Positions 31,880 to 41,883 of a stretch of DNA of 64,000 nt are shown here, one piece after another. A program made the translations under genes and the position numbers. How positions within the stretch are numbered: position 1 is the stretch's first letter; every line of letters begins with the position of its first letter. Source of the stretch: Novosphingobium sp. Gsoil 351 (lineage in GTDB: Bacteria; Pseudomonadota; Alphaproteobacteria; Sphingomonadales; Sphingomonadaceae); NCBI RefSeq assembly GCF_009707465.1, contig NZ_CP046120.1, positions 186,001-250,000 of the forward strand, given 5' to 3'. The notes below the pieces were generated by a model, which had not been told where the DNA came from, ran no database searches, and saw nothing but the letters and a program-made list of their open reading frames with translations.

Positions 31880-33259
31880 CTATTCTTCGTCGTCGCGGCC
31901 GCCAACCATTCCCAGGAGTTTGAGCTTGCGGTGGAGCGCGGACCGCTCCATCCCGATAAAACTGGCTGTTTTCGAGATGTTTCCCGAAAAGCGGCGGATC
32001 TGGACCTTTAGGTACTCGCGTTCGAAATTCTCGCGGGCCTCTCGGAGCGGAACCGCCATCAGTGAGGCCGGACCCCCGGTCGCCGCGCCCTCGCCGTTTA
32101 CGATCTCGCCCGGCAGCATGTCGAGTTCGACCCGAGCCAGGCGCTCGCGCGGGGCCAGAATGACCGTCCGCTCGACGACATTCCGGAACTGACGGACATT
32201 ACCCGGCCAGTCGTAGGCCTGGAGCGCGGCGATCGCCTCGCTCGAGATCGCGGGCGGCGGCACCCCATGGTCGGCGGCATAACGGGTGAAGAAATGGTCG
32301 GCGAGCACCGGAATGTCGTCGCGCCGCTCTGCCAGCGAAGGCACCGCTAGCGGGACTACGTTGAGCCGATAGAACAGGTCTTCGCGGAATCGGCGTTCCG
32401 CAATCTCCTTTTCGAGATCGCGCGAGGTGGCCGAAACCACCCGCACATCGACGCGAATCTGACGATGTCCGCCGACGCGAACGAACGCCTGTTCGGTCAG
32501 CACGCGCAGAATGCGCGCCTGGCTGGAGGCGGGCATGTCGGCCACTTCGTCGAGAAACAACGTCCCCCCGTCGGCCATTTCGAGCAGACCGGCACGGACC
32601 AACTTGCCACCGGATTCTTCGCCGAAAAGTTCCTGCTCGAACCTTTCCGAGGTGATCCGCGCCGAGTTGACGGTAACGAAGGCGTTGTCCGCCCGCCCGC
32701 TCCAACTGTGCAGCAGCCGCGCGGCGACTTCCTTGCCTGCTCCCGCTGCCCCGGTGATCAGCAGGCGGCTGCCGGTGTTGGCGACGCGCTTGATCGTGGC
32801 GCGGACCGAATTGATCGCGGTGCTGTTGCCGGTGAACTCCTCGGCCATACCGAAGCCTTCGCGTAGTCGCGCGTTTTCGCGGCGCAGGCGCTCGGTCTCG
32901 GTCGCGCGCGCGACCAGCAGCAAAAGGCGTTCGCCTTCGAACGGCTTCTCGAGGAAATCCATCGCCCCGCGGCCGATCGCCGAGACCGCGGTGTCGATGT
33001 TGCCGTGGCCCGAAAAGATGATCACGGGCAGTTGCGGTTCGCGCGCCTTGATCGCGTCGAGCACTTCGAGCCCGTCCATCGGCGAGCCGTGGAGCCACAC
33101 ATCGAGCAGGACCAGACTGGGGCGGCGCTCGTCAACCGCGGCCAGGGCGGAAGTGCTGTCGGCCGCCGTCCGACAGCTGTAGCCCTCGTCGCTGAGTACG
33201 CCGGCGACGAGATCGCGGATGTCGCGCTCGTCGTCGACGATCAGAATGTCGAGCGGCAT
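31880..33259 (-). CDS. ntrX: Nitrogen regulation response regulator NtrX
   Basis: 459 aa. Domains in order: receiver (about 1-120, ILIVDDERDIRDLVAG, LVLLDVWLHGSPMDGLEVL with the phosphoacceptor Asp), AAA+ ATPase (ITGAAGAGKEVAARLL, then GGTLFLDEVADMPASSQARI), and C-terminal Fis-type HTH (ISKTASFIGMERSALHRKL). The usual GAFTGA sigma-54 contact loop is replaced by EESGGKLVRAG, as is normal for NtrX, so it is probably not a classical sigma-54 activator. It is the partner of NtrY just upstream (43-bp gap). Confidence 0.94.
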   Translation of the reverse strand: MPLDILIVDDERDIRDLVAGVLSDEGYSCRTAADSTSALAAVDERRPSLVLLDVWLHGSPMDGLEVLDAIKAREPQLPVIIFSGHGNIDTAVSAIGRGAMDFLEKPFEGERLLLLVARATETERLRRENARLREGFGMAEEFTGNSTAINSVRATIKRVANTGSRLLITGAAGAGKEVAARLLHSWSGRADNAFVTVNSARITSERFEQELFGEESGGKLVRAGLLEMADGGTLFLDEVADMPASSQARILRVLTEQAFVRVGGHRQIRVDVRVVSATSRDLEKEIAERRFREDLFYRLNVVPLAVPSLAERRDDIPVLADHFFTRYAADHGVPPPAISSEAIAALQAYDWPGNVRQFRNVVERTVILAPRERLARVELDMLPGEIVNGEGAATGGPASLMAVPLREARENFEREYLKVQIRRFSGNISKTASFIGMERSALHRKLKLLGMVGGRDDEE

Positions 33260-33302
33260 CGATCGGTCTCCGGGAGTTGGTTGCGGGGTGCGCGGGCGCG
33301 GG

Positions 33303-35531
33303 TCATTCGGCGGCGGCCTGGCCTTGGCTGTCCGCGGCGCGCAGCGGATCGCGGGCGAAGCTCATCGACACCACCGTCCCGCCGCCGGGGGCGTAGGCGA
33401 ACGTCATCTCGCCGCCGTGCTCCTCGACAATCTTGTTGACGATCGCCAGGCCCAGGCCGGTGCCCTTCTCGCGCGTAGTCATGTACGGCTCGAGGATGCG
33501 ATCGCGCTCGGTCGGTAGACCGATGCCATTGTCAGTGACCGCGATCGTCAAGCGCCGCTCGTCGCCGCCCAGCGCGACCTCGATTCGCCCGCGATAGTCC
33601 GGCTCGGCATTCCGCTTCCGCGCCTCGATGGCTTCGGCGGCGTTCTTGAGCAGGTTGGTCATCGCTTGGCCGAACTGGTGGCGATCACATTCGAGCGGGG
33701 CGTTGGCTTCGCCGACAAAGTCGTAGTCGATTTCGGGATGCGCAACTTCCTGCAGGAACAGCGCCTGGCGAGCGAGATCGCCGGCGTCCTCCTCGCGGAA
33801 CACCGGCTTGGGTAGGCGCGCGAAGCTGGAGAATTCGTCGACCATTTTGCGCAAGTCGCCGACCTGGCGAATGATCGTGCTGGTCAGGTCGTCAAAGAGC
33901 TCGGAATCGGTTTCGATCTGGCGGCCGAAGCGGCGGCGCAGGCGTTCGGTGGCGAGCTGGATCGGGGTCAGCGGGTTCTTGATCTCGTGCGCGATCCGCC
34001 GGGCGACGTCCGACCAAGCCGCCTGGCGCTGATCGAGCAACTGTCGGGTGATGTCCTCGAAGGTTATCACGAAACCAGAGGCGCCGCCGACCAGCTTGAC
34101 TGCGAGAGTGAGCAGGTCGCCACCCTTGCCGTACTGAACGATCCCGCTCGATAGTCCGGCCTCGGCCAGCGCCCACAATTGAGGCGCGTCGTCACCCAGC
34201 TTCATCCCCAGCGGCCCCGGGGTTGCGCGATCGAGCAGCAGCAACTGCGCTGAGCTGTTCATCAGCCGCACGGTGCCATCGCGATCGGTCGAGACGATGC
34301 CGGCTGTGATCGATTCGACGATCGCTTCGATGAACGAACGGCGGTTTTCGAGCTGGGCGTTGGCCCCGACCAGGGCCTGGGTCTGGCGGTCGATCTGCTC
34401 CGTCATGCGATTGAACGCGCGGTTCAGCAGGCCGATCTCGTCGGCACCGGTGCGGTGCGGCACGCGCATCGCAAAGTTGCCGGAGGCCACCCGCCGCGCA
34501 GCGGAGACCAGTTCAGCCAACGGTTCGACTTGCTGGTCGGCGAAGCGCAGCGCGAACCACACCGACAGCGCTACCAGAGCGAGACTGATCGAGAGCAGCG
34601 CGAGGTTGAAGCGTAGCTGGAGATTACTCGCCCGCCGGGTGAGCACGTCATAGGCCTTCACGACGCTCTGCGCGCGCTGCCACTGGCTCAGCGCCAGCGC
34701 ATCCGAACTGCGCGCGGCATAGAGATAGACCCCCGCGGTTGGATCGAGCACGGTCACCGCCTCTATCCGGTCCGGGCTGGCCGAGACCACCACCTGCTCG
34801 CCTTTGTCCAACCGGGCGATCACCGCGGGGGTGACTCGCTCGGCGCGGCGATTCTCGGGATCGACGATCGCCGCGGTGCGTAGACCACCGTCGGGTCCTC
34901 GCTGCAAGATCGCGCTTTCGTTGAGGCGGCGGCTGACCACCTGGAAGGAATAGCCCTCTGCGAATTCGGGACTGACGATCTTGGCCTGGTTCAAGTAGTC
35001 GCGCAGATCCCCGGCCATCGCGACGGTCTCGTTGCCGACCTCGCGCTGGTTCTGGTCGTAATATCCGGTAGCCAGCTTGTTGGCGTTCTCGAGCAGGCCG
35101 CGCGAGCTGTCCGAAAACCAGAACTCGACCCCTGACTGGAACAGCAGCGAGGCGAATAGCACGACCAAAAGCGTCGGCACCGCCGAGATCAGCGAAAACA
35201 GCCAGACGAGCCTGACATGCAACCGTCCGCTCGATCCCATCAGGGTCTGCGCGGCCCGGCGCAGCGCGGCGCGCCGTCCCGACAGGACGATCAGCGCCAT
35301 TGCGGGGAACAGTGTGCCGACCAGCAGCGCCGCGGCCAGCGTCGAGGGCAACAGCGCGCCGCGCTCGATCCGCGGCTCGACCGCCAGCCAGCTGGTAACG
35401 AGCATCGCCACCAGCGCCAACGCTGCCGCGATTTCCAGCACCAAATAGACGTTGGCCCGGTGGAGCGCGATCGTCAGGCGCCGCCACCAGCGCGGCAGGC
35501 GGCGCGGAATATTGGCGAGCGATGCGGCCAT
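33303..35531 (-). CDS. ntrY: Nitrogen sensor histidine kinase NtrY
   Basis: Membrane sensor kinase, 742 aa. N-terminal helices (LEIAAALALVAMLVTSWLAV, LAAALLVGTLFPAMALIVLS and one near 100-130), a periplasmic sensor region, another helix near 300, HAMP domain, PAS domain (RRSFIEAIVESITAGIVSTD), then HisKA with the phospho-His ([20 protein letters not shown]) and HATPase (DNGIGLPTERDRILEPYMTT, GTGLGLAIVNKIVEEHGGE). It starts 71 bp after ntrC ends. It phosphorylates NtrX; the signal is unknown. Confidence 0.94.
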   Translation of the reverse strand: MAASLANIPRRLPRWWRRLTIALHRANVYLVLEIAAALALVAMLVTSWLAVEPRIERGALLPSTLAAALLVGTLFPAMALIVLSGRRAALRRAAQTLMGSSGRLHVRLVWLFSLISAVPTLLVVLFASLLFQSGVEFWFSDSSRGLLENANKLATGYYDQNQREVGNETVAMAGDLRDYLNQAKIVSPEFAEGYSFQVVSRRLNESAILQRGPDGGLRTAAIVDPENRRAERVTPAVIARLDKGEQVVVSASPDRIEAVTVLDPTAGVYLYAARSSDALALSQWQRAQSVVKAYDVLTRRASNLQLRFNLALLSISLALVALSVWFALRFADQQVEPLAELVSAARRVASGNFAMRVPHRTGADEIGLLNRAFNRMTEQIDRQTQALVGANAQLENRRSFIEAIVESITAGIVSTDRDGTVRLMNSSAQLLLLDRATPGPLGMKLGDDAPQLWALAEAGLSSGIVQYGKGGDLLTLAVKLVGGASGFVITFEDITRQLLDQRQAAWSDVARRIAHEIKNPLTPIQLATERLRRRFGRQIETDSELFDDLTSTIIRQVGDLRKMVDEFSSFARLPKPVFREEDAGDLARQALFLQEVAHPEIDYDFVGEANAPLECDRHQFGQAMTNLLKNAAEAIEARKRNAEPDYRGRIEVALGGDERRLTIAVTDNGIGLPTERDRILEPYMTTREKGTGLGLAIVNKIVEEHGGEMTFAYAPGGGTVVSMSFARDPLRAADSQGQAAAE

Positions 35532-35601
35532 AGTGGCAATACTACAACAGGGCTGTTGCCCAGTTGCAAGGACTATTCGTCGAGGGGTTGCCTGGCGAGG
35601 C

Positions 35602-37023
35602 TCAGCCTTGGCGGGTTTTCACCGTTTCGACCATTTCAAGGTCGCTCAGTCGCTTGCGCAATGTGTTGCGATTGATGCCCAACAGCTTTGCCGCGCGCAA
35701 CTGATTGCCTCCCGTAGCGGCCAACGCGTGGGCGAACAGTGGGCGTTCAAAAGCGGCGAGCGTCGCATCGTAGAGGTGGCCTTCCCCGGGATTTTCGGTC
35801 GCCACGAAACTGGCCACGGCCGCGGCGAAATCCGCCGGTGCCGGCTCCCCGCCCGGATCGCGGGCGTCGCGCTCGAGCAGAGTGGCCAGCGCCTCTTCGT
35901 CGATCACGTCCTCGCGCGCCATCAGCGCCAGGCGATAAGCGACGTTGCGCAATTCGCGGACATTGCCGCGCCACGGCTGACGCTCGAGCAACGCCAGCGC
36001 CGCAGGCCCAAGGGTGCGTCGCGGCAACCCCTCCCCCGCAGCTTGGGTCAGGAAATGGCGCGCGAGGGCCGCGATATCGTCGCGCCGCTCTCGCAAGGGC
36101 GGGAGGGTGATCGGCACCACGTTCAGGCGATAATACAGATCCTCGCGAAATGTCCCCGCGGCGATCATCGGCACCAAATCGCGGTTGGTCGCCGCCACGA
36201 TACGCGCATCGACCGCGATCTCCTCGCGCCCGCCGACCCGGCGGATCCGGCCCGATTGCAGCGTGCGCAGGAGGCGGGTTTGGGCCTGCATCGGCATGTC
36301 GCCGATCTCGTCGAGGAACAGCGTCCCGCCGGCTGCCTGCTCGAACTTGCCGATATGGCGCGCAACCGCTCCGGTGAACGCGCCCTTCTCGTGCCCGAAG
36401 AGCTCGCTTTCGATCAGCTCCGACGGAATCGCCGCCGCGTTGACCGCCACCAGCGCCCCGTCGCGGCGGTTGCCCAGGGTGTGGATGGCTTCGGCGACGA
36501 GTTCTTTGCCGGTGCCCGATTCGCCGAGAATCAGAACGGTAAGGTCGTTGCGCAGCACGCGGGTGATCATCCGATAGACCGCCTGCATCGGCGCACTGCG
36601 CCCGACCAACGGCAGTGCCGCACCCGCCTCGTCCTCTGGGGCGGGAGCGCCCTCCCCCTCGCCCGATCCCACGGCCTGACGCACCGCTCGGACCAGTTCG
36701 TCGAGATCGAACGGTTTGGGAAAATACTCGAACGCCCCGGTATCGCTTGCCCTCACCGCGGTATCCAGCGTGTTCTGCGCCGACAGGATGATCACCGGCA
36801 TCGCCGGATGCGCGGCGCGCGCCGCAGTAAGGGTCGCAATGCCGTCGCCATCGGGCAGGACCACGTCGGTCAGCAGCGCGGCGAAAGCGCCGTCGGCAAG
36901 CGCCACGTCGCGTCCGGCCAGGGTATCGCGGCGCTCGACCGCATAGCCTTCGGCTTCCAGTGCGGCGGTGATAACCGTCGCGATCGAGGTGTCGTCCTCG
37001 ACCAGCAGGATACGGCGGTTCAT
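35602..37023 (-). CDS. ntrC: Nitrogen regulation response regulator NtrC
   Basis: Sigma-54-dependent activator, 473 aa. Receiver (ILLVEDDTSIATVITAALEA, LLTDVVLPDGDGIATL with the phospho-Asp), AAA+ with Walker A GESGTGKELVAEAIH and intact GAFTGA loop (GHEKGAFTGAVARH), Walker B GGTLFLDEIGDMP, and Fis-like HTH (QLRAAKLLGINRNTLRKRL). Unlike NtrX it keeps the sigma-54 contact motif, so it should activate nitrogen-assimilation promoters. Its ATG overlaps the ntrB stop by 4 bp. Confidence 0.95.
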   Translation of the reverse strand: MNRRILLVEDDTSIATVITAALEAEGYAVERRDTLAGRDVALADGAFAALLTDVVLPDGDGIATLTAARAAHPAMPVIILSAQNTLDTAVRASDTGAFEYFPKPFDLDELVRAVRQAVGSGEGEGAPAPEDEAGAALPLVGRSAPMQAVYRMITRVLRNDLTVLILGESGTGKELVAEAIHTLGNRRDGALVAVNAAAIPSELIESELFGHEKGAFTGAVARHIGKFEQAAGGTLFLDEIGDMPMQAQTRLLRTLQSGRIRRVGGREEIAVDARIVAATNRDLVPMIAAGTFREDLYYRLNVVPITLPPLRERRDDIAALARHFLTQAAGEGLPRRTLGPAALALLERQPWRGNVRELRNVAYRLALMAREDVIDEEALATLLERDARDPGGEPAPADFAAAVASFVATENPGEGHLYDATLAAFERPLFAHALAATGGNQLRAAKLLGINRNTLRKRLSDLEMVETVKTRQG

Positions 37024-38141
37024 GCCGCTGCCGCCGGACGATTATCGGAGCGGCGTTCGGCCACGGGCAGGTGAAGCCGAAAATGGGTCAGCCCGGCGGC
37101 TTCGTCGCGATCGTAGGTGATCCGCCCGCTCATTTCGCGGACGAGCTTCTGGACCAAGGCCAGGCCAAGGCCCTGACCGTGCGGCTTGCCCGAGACGAAA
37201 GGTTCGAAGATCCGATCGCCCAGTTCGGTGTCGACCCCCTGACCATTGTCGCTGACGCGAACCTCTATCGGTAGTGGCAAAGGAGGTTCCCCGGATACCC
37301 CGTGCAGGCGGATACCGCTGGCAAAACGGGTCCGGATCGCTATTCGCGGCGAGGCAGCGCCTGCACAGGCTTCCCGCGCATTGCCGATCAGGTTCAGGAC
37401 CACCTGTACCAGGGCATCCGGACTGCACAGCACGGGCGGCAGCGAGGGATCGAACTCTTCTTCGACCCGCGGCATCGCGGTGCCGCTTGTCGAAAGCACC
37501 GCTACCGCGCGACGCAGCGCTTCATGGACGTTGAACGCGGTCTGCGGCGCGGCGCCCCGGCGGCTCAACGTCTGCATCTGATCGATCAGCTTGGTCACCC
37601 GGTCGACCTCCGAGGTGATCAGCGTGGTCAGTTCGCGCTGGCGCGGATCGCCCGAGCGCGCGAGGAGCTGGGCGGCGCCGCGAATTCCGGCCAACGGGTT
37701 CTTGATCTCGTGTGCCAGCACTTCGGGCGCGCGCAGCGGCGTGCCATCGCCGCCATGGCGTTCACCGCCAAGGGCCTCCACGCCGATGGATTCATGCAGG
37801 ATCAGCATCTGCCAGCCGGGATGTCCCGCCACGGGCGCCAGCATGACATCCAGCCGCCGCGCCTGACTACCGATCCGGACCGCAGAATCGCGCGCGAACA
37901 ACTGCGCGTCGCTTTCGCCCAGCCGCGTCGCGACATGACTTTCGGCGAACTCGATCTGGCTAGCAACGGATTTGCCGAGCAGGCGCCGGGTGCTCTGGCC
38001 GAGCACCTGTTCTGCGGCAGGGTTTGTGCCCGCGATTGCCAACGCGGGATCGATAAGCAGGACGGCGAAGGGAAAACTGGCGATCAGGCGCAGGGCATCG
38101 GGGCGCGACGTTTCGCTGGCAATGACCAAGTCCGGCGTCAC
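37020..38141 (-). CDS. ntrB: Nitrogen sensor histidine kinase NtrB
   Basis: Cytosolic sensor kinase for NtrC; 373 aa from GTG 38141. The GTG overlaps the dusB stop as GTGA, so the gene is translationally coupled although the frame stays open far upstream. A PAS domain ([20 protein letters not shown]) precedes HisKA with the phosphoacceptor in [20 protein letters not shown] and the HATPase ([36 protein letters not shown]). No membrane helix. It follows dusB (nifR3) as in other alphaproteobacteria. Confidence 0.93.
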   Translation of the reverse strand: MTPDLVIASETSRPDALRLIASFPFAVLLIDPALAIAGTNPAAEQVLGQSTRRLLGKSVASQIEFAESHVATRLGESDAQLFARDSAVRIGSQARRLDVMLAPVAGHPGWQMLILHESIGVEALGGERHGGDGTPLRAPEVLAHEIKNPLAGIRGAAQLLARSGDPRQRELTTLITSEVDRVTKLIDQMQTLSRRGAAPQTAFNVHEALRRAVAVLSTSGTAMPRVEEEFDPSLPPVLCSPDALVQVVLNLIGNAREACAGAASPRIAIRTRFASGIRLHGVSGEPPLPLPIEVRVSDNGQGVDTELGDRIFEPFVSGKPHGQGLGLALVQKLVREMSGRITYDRDEAAGLTHFRLHLPVAERRSDNRPAAAA

Positions 38142-39175
38142 GCCGCCTCGCGCCGTTCGGTGGGCGGAAGGGCGCAGACCCCGGCGTAGAACGTTTCGAG
38201 CGCGCCGATCACCGCGCGCGGGTCGTCGATGAAGTTCACCCGGTTCCGGAACTCGGCCGATCCAGGTAACCCCTTCGTGTACCAACCGAGGTGCTTGCGC
38301 GCGAGCTTGACCCCGGTTTCGCTGCCATAATGATCGAGCATCGCCGCATAGTGCTCCAGGATTAGGGTATACTGTGCTTCGATCGCAGGATCGGGCAGCG
38401 CTCCTCCGGTGCGCAACCAGTGCATCACCTGACCCAGCAGCCAGGGCTTGCCGTAAGCGCCGCGCCCGATCATCGCCCCGTCGGCGCCGCTCAGCGCCAA
38501 CGCCTCGGCGACGTCCTCGATCGTGCAGATGTCGCCGTTGACGATTACCGGGATCGACACCGCGTCCTTGACCCGGCGGACAAAAGCCCAGTCGGCTGAG
38601 CCCTTGTACATCTGGTTGCGGGTGCGACCGTGTACGGTGATCATCTGCGCCCCAAGGTCTTGCGCGATCCGCGCCAGTTCGGGCGCGTTGAGGCTGTCGT
38701 GACACCACCCCATCCGCATCTTGACGGTGACCGGCACGTCCACCGCGCTCACGGTCGCCGCGATCAGCGACGCGGCCAGCGGCAGGTCGCGCATCAGCGC
38801 CGACCCGGCCTCGCCGTTGACCACCTTCTTCACCGGACAGCCCATGTTGATGTCGATGATCGCCGCGCCGCGATCGGCGTTGAGTTTGGCCGCCTCGGCC
38901 ATCTCCGCGGGCGAACACCCGGCAAGCTGGAGCGAGACCGGTTCTTCGACCGCGTCCCATGCCGCCTTCTGGAGCGACTGGCGCGTCTCGCGGATCATCG
39001 CCGGGCTGGCGATCATCTCGGTCACGTTGAGCCCCGAGCCATAGCGCCGGACCAACCGCCGGAACGGCATGTCGGTGACCCCGGTCATCGGTGCGAGCAC
39101 GATCGGGCATTCGACCGTCAACGGGCCGATGGCAAGCGGGCCAAGCCGCGGGGGTGGAGGGAGCGTGTTGTGCAT
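38138..39175 (-). CDS. dusB: tRNA-dihydrouridine synthase B (nifR3-like)
   Basis: FMN enzyme that reduces uridine in tRNA; 345 aa from ATG 39175 (an upstream in-frame extension to 39493 lies in the region antisense to ispDF and is rejected). FMN-binding TIM barrel: [20 protein letters not shown], catalytic Cys in [20 protein letters not shown], then [10 protein letters not shown] and [15 protein letters not shown] and [13 protein letters not shown]. First gene of the dusB-ntrBC-ntrYX-hfq-hflX cluster. Divergent from ispDF. Confidence 0.94.
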   Translation of the reverse strand: MHNTLPPPPRLGPLAIGPLTVECPIVLAPMTGVTDMPFRRLVRRYGSGLNVTEMIASPAMIRETRQSLQKAAWDAVEEPVSLQLAGCSPAEMAEAAKLNADRGAAIIDINMGCPVKKVVNGEAGSALMRDLPLAASLIAATVSAVDVPVTVKMRMGWCHDSLNAPELARIAQDLGAQMITVHGRTRNQMYKGSADWAFVRRVKDAVSIPVIVNGDICTIEDVAEALALSGADGAMIGRGAYGKPWLLGQVMHWLRTGGALPDPAIEAQYTLILEHYAAMLDHYGSETGVKLARKHLGWYTKGLPGSAEFRNRVNFIDDPRAVIGALETFYAGVCALPPTERREAA

Positions 39176-39245
39176 GTGCCTAAAAAACAGGCAGCGCTTA
39201 CCGCATTGCAGCAAGGGCGGCAAGGCTGATAGGGCCGTCTCCGTC

Positions 39246-40379
39246 TTGCCTACCTTCGCACCATCTTCCACCGCCGCCATAGTCGTCGCCGCCGGACGGG
39301 GGCTGCGCGCGGGCGGCGACGTGCCCAAGCAGTTCACGGCCTGGCGGGGCAAACCACTGATCCGGCATTCGGTCGAGGCGCTCGTGCGTGCGGGCATCGC
39401 GCGGATCGTCGTCGTGATCCCCAAGGATGCCGAGGCCATCGCCGAAGGCGCCCTGGCGGGCCTCGATGTCGAGTTCGTCACCGGCGGCGCCACGCGGCAG
39501 GATTCGGTCGCTGCTGGTCTGGCGAGGCTGACGGACAGCCCGGTCGGCGCGGTCCTGATCCACGATGCGGCAAGACCCGGTCTCGCGCCGGCGGTGATCG
39601 CCCGGTTGCTCGAGGCGCTCGACGCCTCGCCTGGTGCGGTTCCGGTGCTGGCGGTGGTCGACAGCCTCTACCGCGAGGGAGAGGGTCCGGTTTCGCGCGA
39701 CGCCCTGCACCGCATCCAGACCCCGCAGGCGTTCCGCTTCGCCGATATTTTCGCCGCCCACCGCGCCTGGCAGGGCGCCACCGACGCCGGCGACGACGCC
39801 GAAGTGGCGCGTGCGGCGGGGCTGGAGGTCGCGCTCGTCGCGGGCGATGAGGCTTTGCGCAAGGTTACCTACGCCGCCGATCTCGAAGCGGCGGCGCGCC
39901 ACCCGCGCACGGGCTTCGGCTACGACGTCCACCGCCTGGCCGCGGGCGAGGCGCTTTGGCTGTGCGGGGTGAAGATCGAGCATTCGAAAGGGCTTGCAGG
40001 CCATTCCGATGCCGACGTGGCGCTGCACGCGCTGACCGACGCGGTGCTCGGAGCCGCCGCAGCGGGCGACATCGGAGATCATTTCCCGCCGAGCGACCCA
40101 CAATGGCGCGGCGCTTCGTCCGACCGCTTTCTCGCGCACGCCGTGGCGCTCGCCCGGGAGGCGGGCTATGGCGTAGGACATGTCGACCTCACCATCGTTT
40201 GCGAGGCCCCGCGGATCGGTCCGCACAAGGCGGCGATGCGCGCGCGATTGGCGCAGATCATCGGGATCGAGGCCAACGCGGTGAGCGTCAAGGCGACCAC
40301 CACCGAGCGGCTCGGCTTCACCGGGCGCGGCGAAGGGATCGCCGCGCAGGCGGTCGCGACATTGGTTCCATGGGATTGA
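39246..40379 (+). CDS. ispDF: Bifunctional MEP pathway enzyme IspDF
   Basis: Fused 2-C-methyl-D-erythritol 4-phosphate cytidylyltransferase and 2,4-cyclodiphosphate synthase, steps 3 and 5 of isoprenoid synthesis. IspD part (1 to about 215): [32 protein letters not shown]. IspF part (about 218-377): [55 protein letters not shown]. The start is set at TTG 39246, since upstream sequence overlaps the dusB 5' region and is not conserved; this start is uncertain. The fusion is usual in alphaproteobacteria. 377 aa. Confidence 0.9.
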   Translation: MPTFAPSSTAAIVVAAGRGLRAGGDVPKQFTAWRGKPLIRHSVEALVRAGIARIVVVIPKDAEAIAEGALAGLDVEFVTGGATRQDSVAAGLARLTDSPVGAVLIHDAARPGLAPAVIARLLEALDASPGAVPVLAVVDSLYREGEGPVSRDALHRIQTPQAFRFADIFAAHRAWQGATDAGDDAEVARAAGLEVALVAGDEALRKVTYAADLEAAARHPRTGFGYDVHRLAAGEALWLCGVKIEHSKGLAGHSDADVALHALTDAVLGAAAAGDIGDHFPPSDPQWRGASSDRFLAHAVALAREAGYGVGHVDLTIVCEAPRIGPHKAAMRARLAQIIGIEANAVSVKATTTERLGFTGRGEGIAAQAVATLVPWD

Positions 40380-40393
40380 GGGAGCGGAACACT

Positions 40394-40948
40394 ATGAATG
40401 CCAGGATCACGAAGTTTGCACGCCATGCCGCGCTTGCGGCTGCGGTGGTCGCCATGCCAGCGCAGGCCATGGCCGCGGAGGCGCCGTGCTTGACCGCGAC
40501 CGAGGTGCGCGCGTTGACGACGTTCGCGATGCCCAGCGTGCTCACCGGACTGATCGATCACTGCTCGCCCCAGGTCGGCGCGGGCGGGTTCATGACCACG
40601 CAGGGCCGCAACCTTGTGACCAGCTACGCGGCGCACAAGGACGCCGCCTGGCCGACCGCGCGCGGGGCGTTCTTCCGCCTCGCCGGAAGCAAGGCCGGCG
40701 CTGACGAGGCCACCGAGATGATGGCCAAGATGCCCGATGCGGCGCTGCAGCCGTTCGTCGAAGGCATGATCGGTGGAATGATCGGAGCCAAGCTCAAGCC
40801 CGGCCAATGCGTGATCGCAGACAAGCTGATGCGCCTGCTCGCGCCGCTGCCGCCCGAAAACACCTCCGAGCTGCTCGGGACGATCCTGGAACTCGCCGAA
40901 GGCGACAAGAAGTCCGGGCCGGGCGGGCTGGCGATCTGCAAGTCGTGA
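40394..40948 (+). CDS. Exported protein of unknown function
   Basis: 184 aa from ATG 40394. A signal peptide is clear (FARHAALAAAVVAMPAQAMA, cut near AEAP). The mature part has cysteines that could pair (APCLTATEV, IDHCSPQVG, GQCVIADKL, ICKS) and is largely helical. I recognise no family; similar small exported proteins next to cinA/pncC occur in sphingomonads. It lies 14 bp after ispDF and 4 bp before pncC, so it probably belongs to the same operon. Confidence 0.75.
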   Translation: MNARITKFARHAALAAAVVAMPAQAMAAEAPCLTATEVRALTTFAMPSVLTGLIDHCSPQVGAGGFMTTQGRNLVTSYAAHKDAAWPTARGAFFRLAGSKAGADEATEMMAKMPDAALQPFVEGMIGGMIGAKLKPGQCVIADKLMRLLAPLPPENTSELLGTILELAEGDKKSGPGGLAICKS

Positions 40949-40952
40949 TCCT

Positions 40953-41459
40953 GTGAACGACGGCAACCTGCCCCGCGAATTGGTCGAGCTGGCCGCGCGG
41001 GTCGTCGCCGCAAACCTTGCTGCTGGGCGCACGGTGGCGGTTGCGGAGAGCTGCACCGGCGGGCTGGTCGGCAGCGCGCTGACCGAGATCGCAGGGAGCA
41101 GCCGGGTGTTCGACCGCGGATTTGTTACCTACTCCAACGAAGCCAAGACCGAGATGCTGGGGGTCGCGCCCGATCTGATCGACACCTTCGGCGCGGTTTC
41201 GGTAGCGGTCGCGTGGGCGATGGCCGATGGCGCGATCCGGCGGAGCCAGGCCGATGTCGCGGTGGCGATCACCGGGGTCGCCGGGCCCGACGGCGGCAGC
41301 CCGAACAAGCCGGTCGGCACCGTGGTCTTCGCGGTCGCTCGGCGCGACGATCCCGACGAAACCGCCAACGCCGAGATGAAGCACCTCGATCCCGCGCAGG
41401 GTCGCGGCGGTATCCGGCTTCAGGCGGCGCTGGTCGCGCTGGAATTATTGCTGCCATAG
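40953..41459 (+). CDS. pncC: CinA-family nicotinamide-nucleotide amidohydrolase
   Basis: 168 aa from GTG 40953. Single C-terminal CinA domain: VAVAESCTGGLVGSALTEIA, YSNEAKTEMLGV, VAITGVAGPDGGSPNKPVGT. PncC deamidates NMN to NaMN in the pyridine nucleotide salvage cycle. The family length is normal. Its tail overlaps the convergent COQ10-like gene by 40 bp. Confidence 0.93.
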   Translation: MNDGNLPRELVELAARVVAANLAAGRTVAVAESCTGGLVGSALTEIAGSSRVFDRGFVTYSNEAKTEMLGVAPDLIDTFGAVSVAVAWAMADGAIRRSQADVAVAITGVAGPDGGSPNKPVGTVVFAVARRDDPDETANAEMKHLDPAQGRGGIRLQAALVALELLLP

Positions 41460-41881
41460 AGCGCCGCGGCGCGCTCTTCGAACGCCGAGACCATCTTGCG
41501 GAAAGCACGGTCGAGGTACCTTCCGGCCAGCGCCTCGAATACCGAATTGCGGAATGTGAAGTCGACGCAGAAGTCGATCGTGCAGCCGCCATCGGGGTTG
41601 GGCCGGAAGAACCACTTGTTGTCGAGTTCCTTCATCGGCCCGTCGACGTAATCCACATCGATCATTTCGGGCCGCAACTTGTTGACCTTAGACGTGAATT
41701 TCTCACGCAACGCGTTGAACCCGACGACCATGTCGGCGATCATCTCGGTCTCGCTGTCGCTGCGCACGCGGGTGGCGACGACCCACGGCAGGAACTCCGC
41801 GTAACGCTTCACGTCCGCCACGAGATCGAACATCTGCTCGGCCGACCACGGCAGCGTCCGGGTTTCGCGGATGCTCGGCAA
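41420..41881 (-). CDS. COQ10/RatA-type START-domain protein
   Basis: 153 aa, one polyketide-cyclase/START fold. SIRETRTLPWSAEQMFDLVA then DVKRYAEFLPWVVATRV is the COQ10-like signature; it continues with VGFNALREKFTSKV and ends with RAFRKMVSAFEERAAALYG. Homologues bind ubiquinone or, as RatA, have been named a toxin acting on ribosome assembly; the neutral reading is a lipid/quinone-binding role in respiration. It is downstream of lipA (2-bp gap) on the same strand and overlaps the pncC tail on the other. Confidence 0.88.
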   Translation of the reverse strand: MPSIRETRTLPWSAEQMFDLVADVKRYAEFLPWVVATRVRSDSETEMIADMVVGFNALREKFTSKVNKLRPEMIDVDYVDGPMKELDNKWFFRPNPDGGCTIDFCVDFTFRNSVFEALAGRYLDRAFRKMVSAFEERAAALYGSNNSSATSAA

Positions 41882-41883
41882 GG

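Noticed and set aside
41420..41881. RatA toxin of a toxin-antitoxin pair
   Set aside because: No partner gene is adjacent, and the protein fits the COQ10-like quinone-binding group better; the name alone is not evidence.
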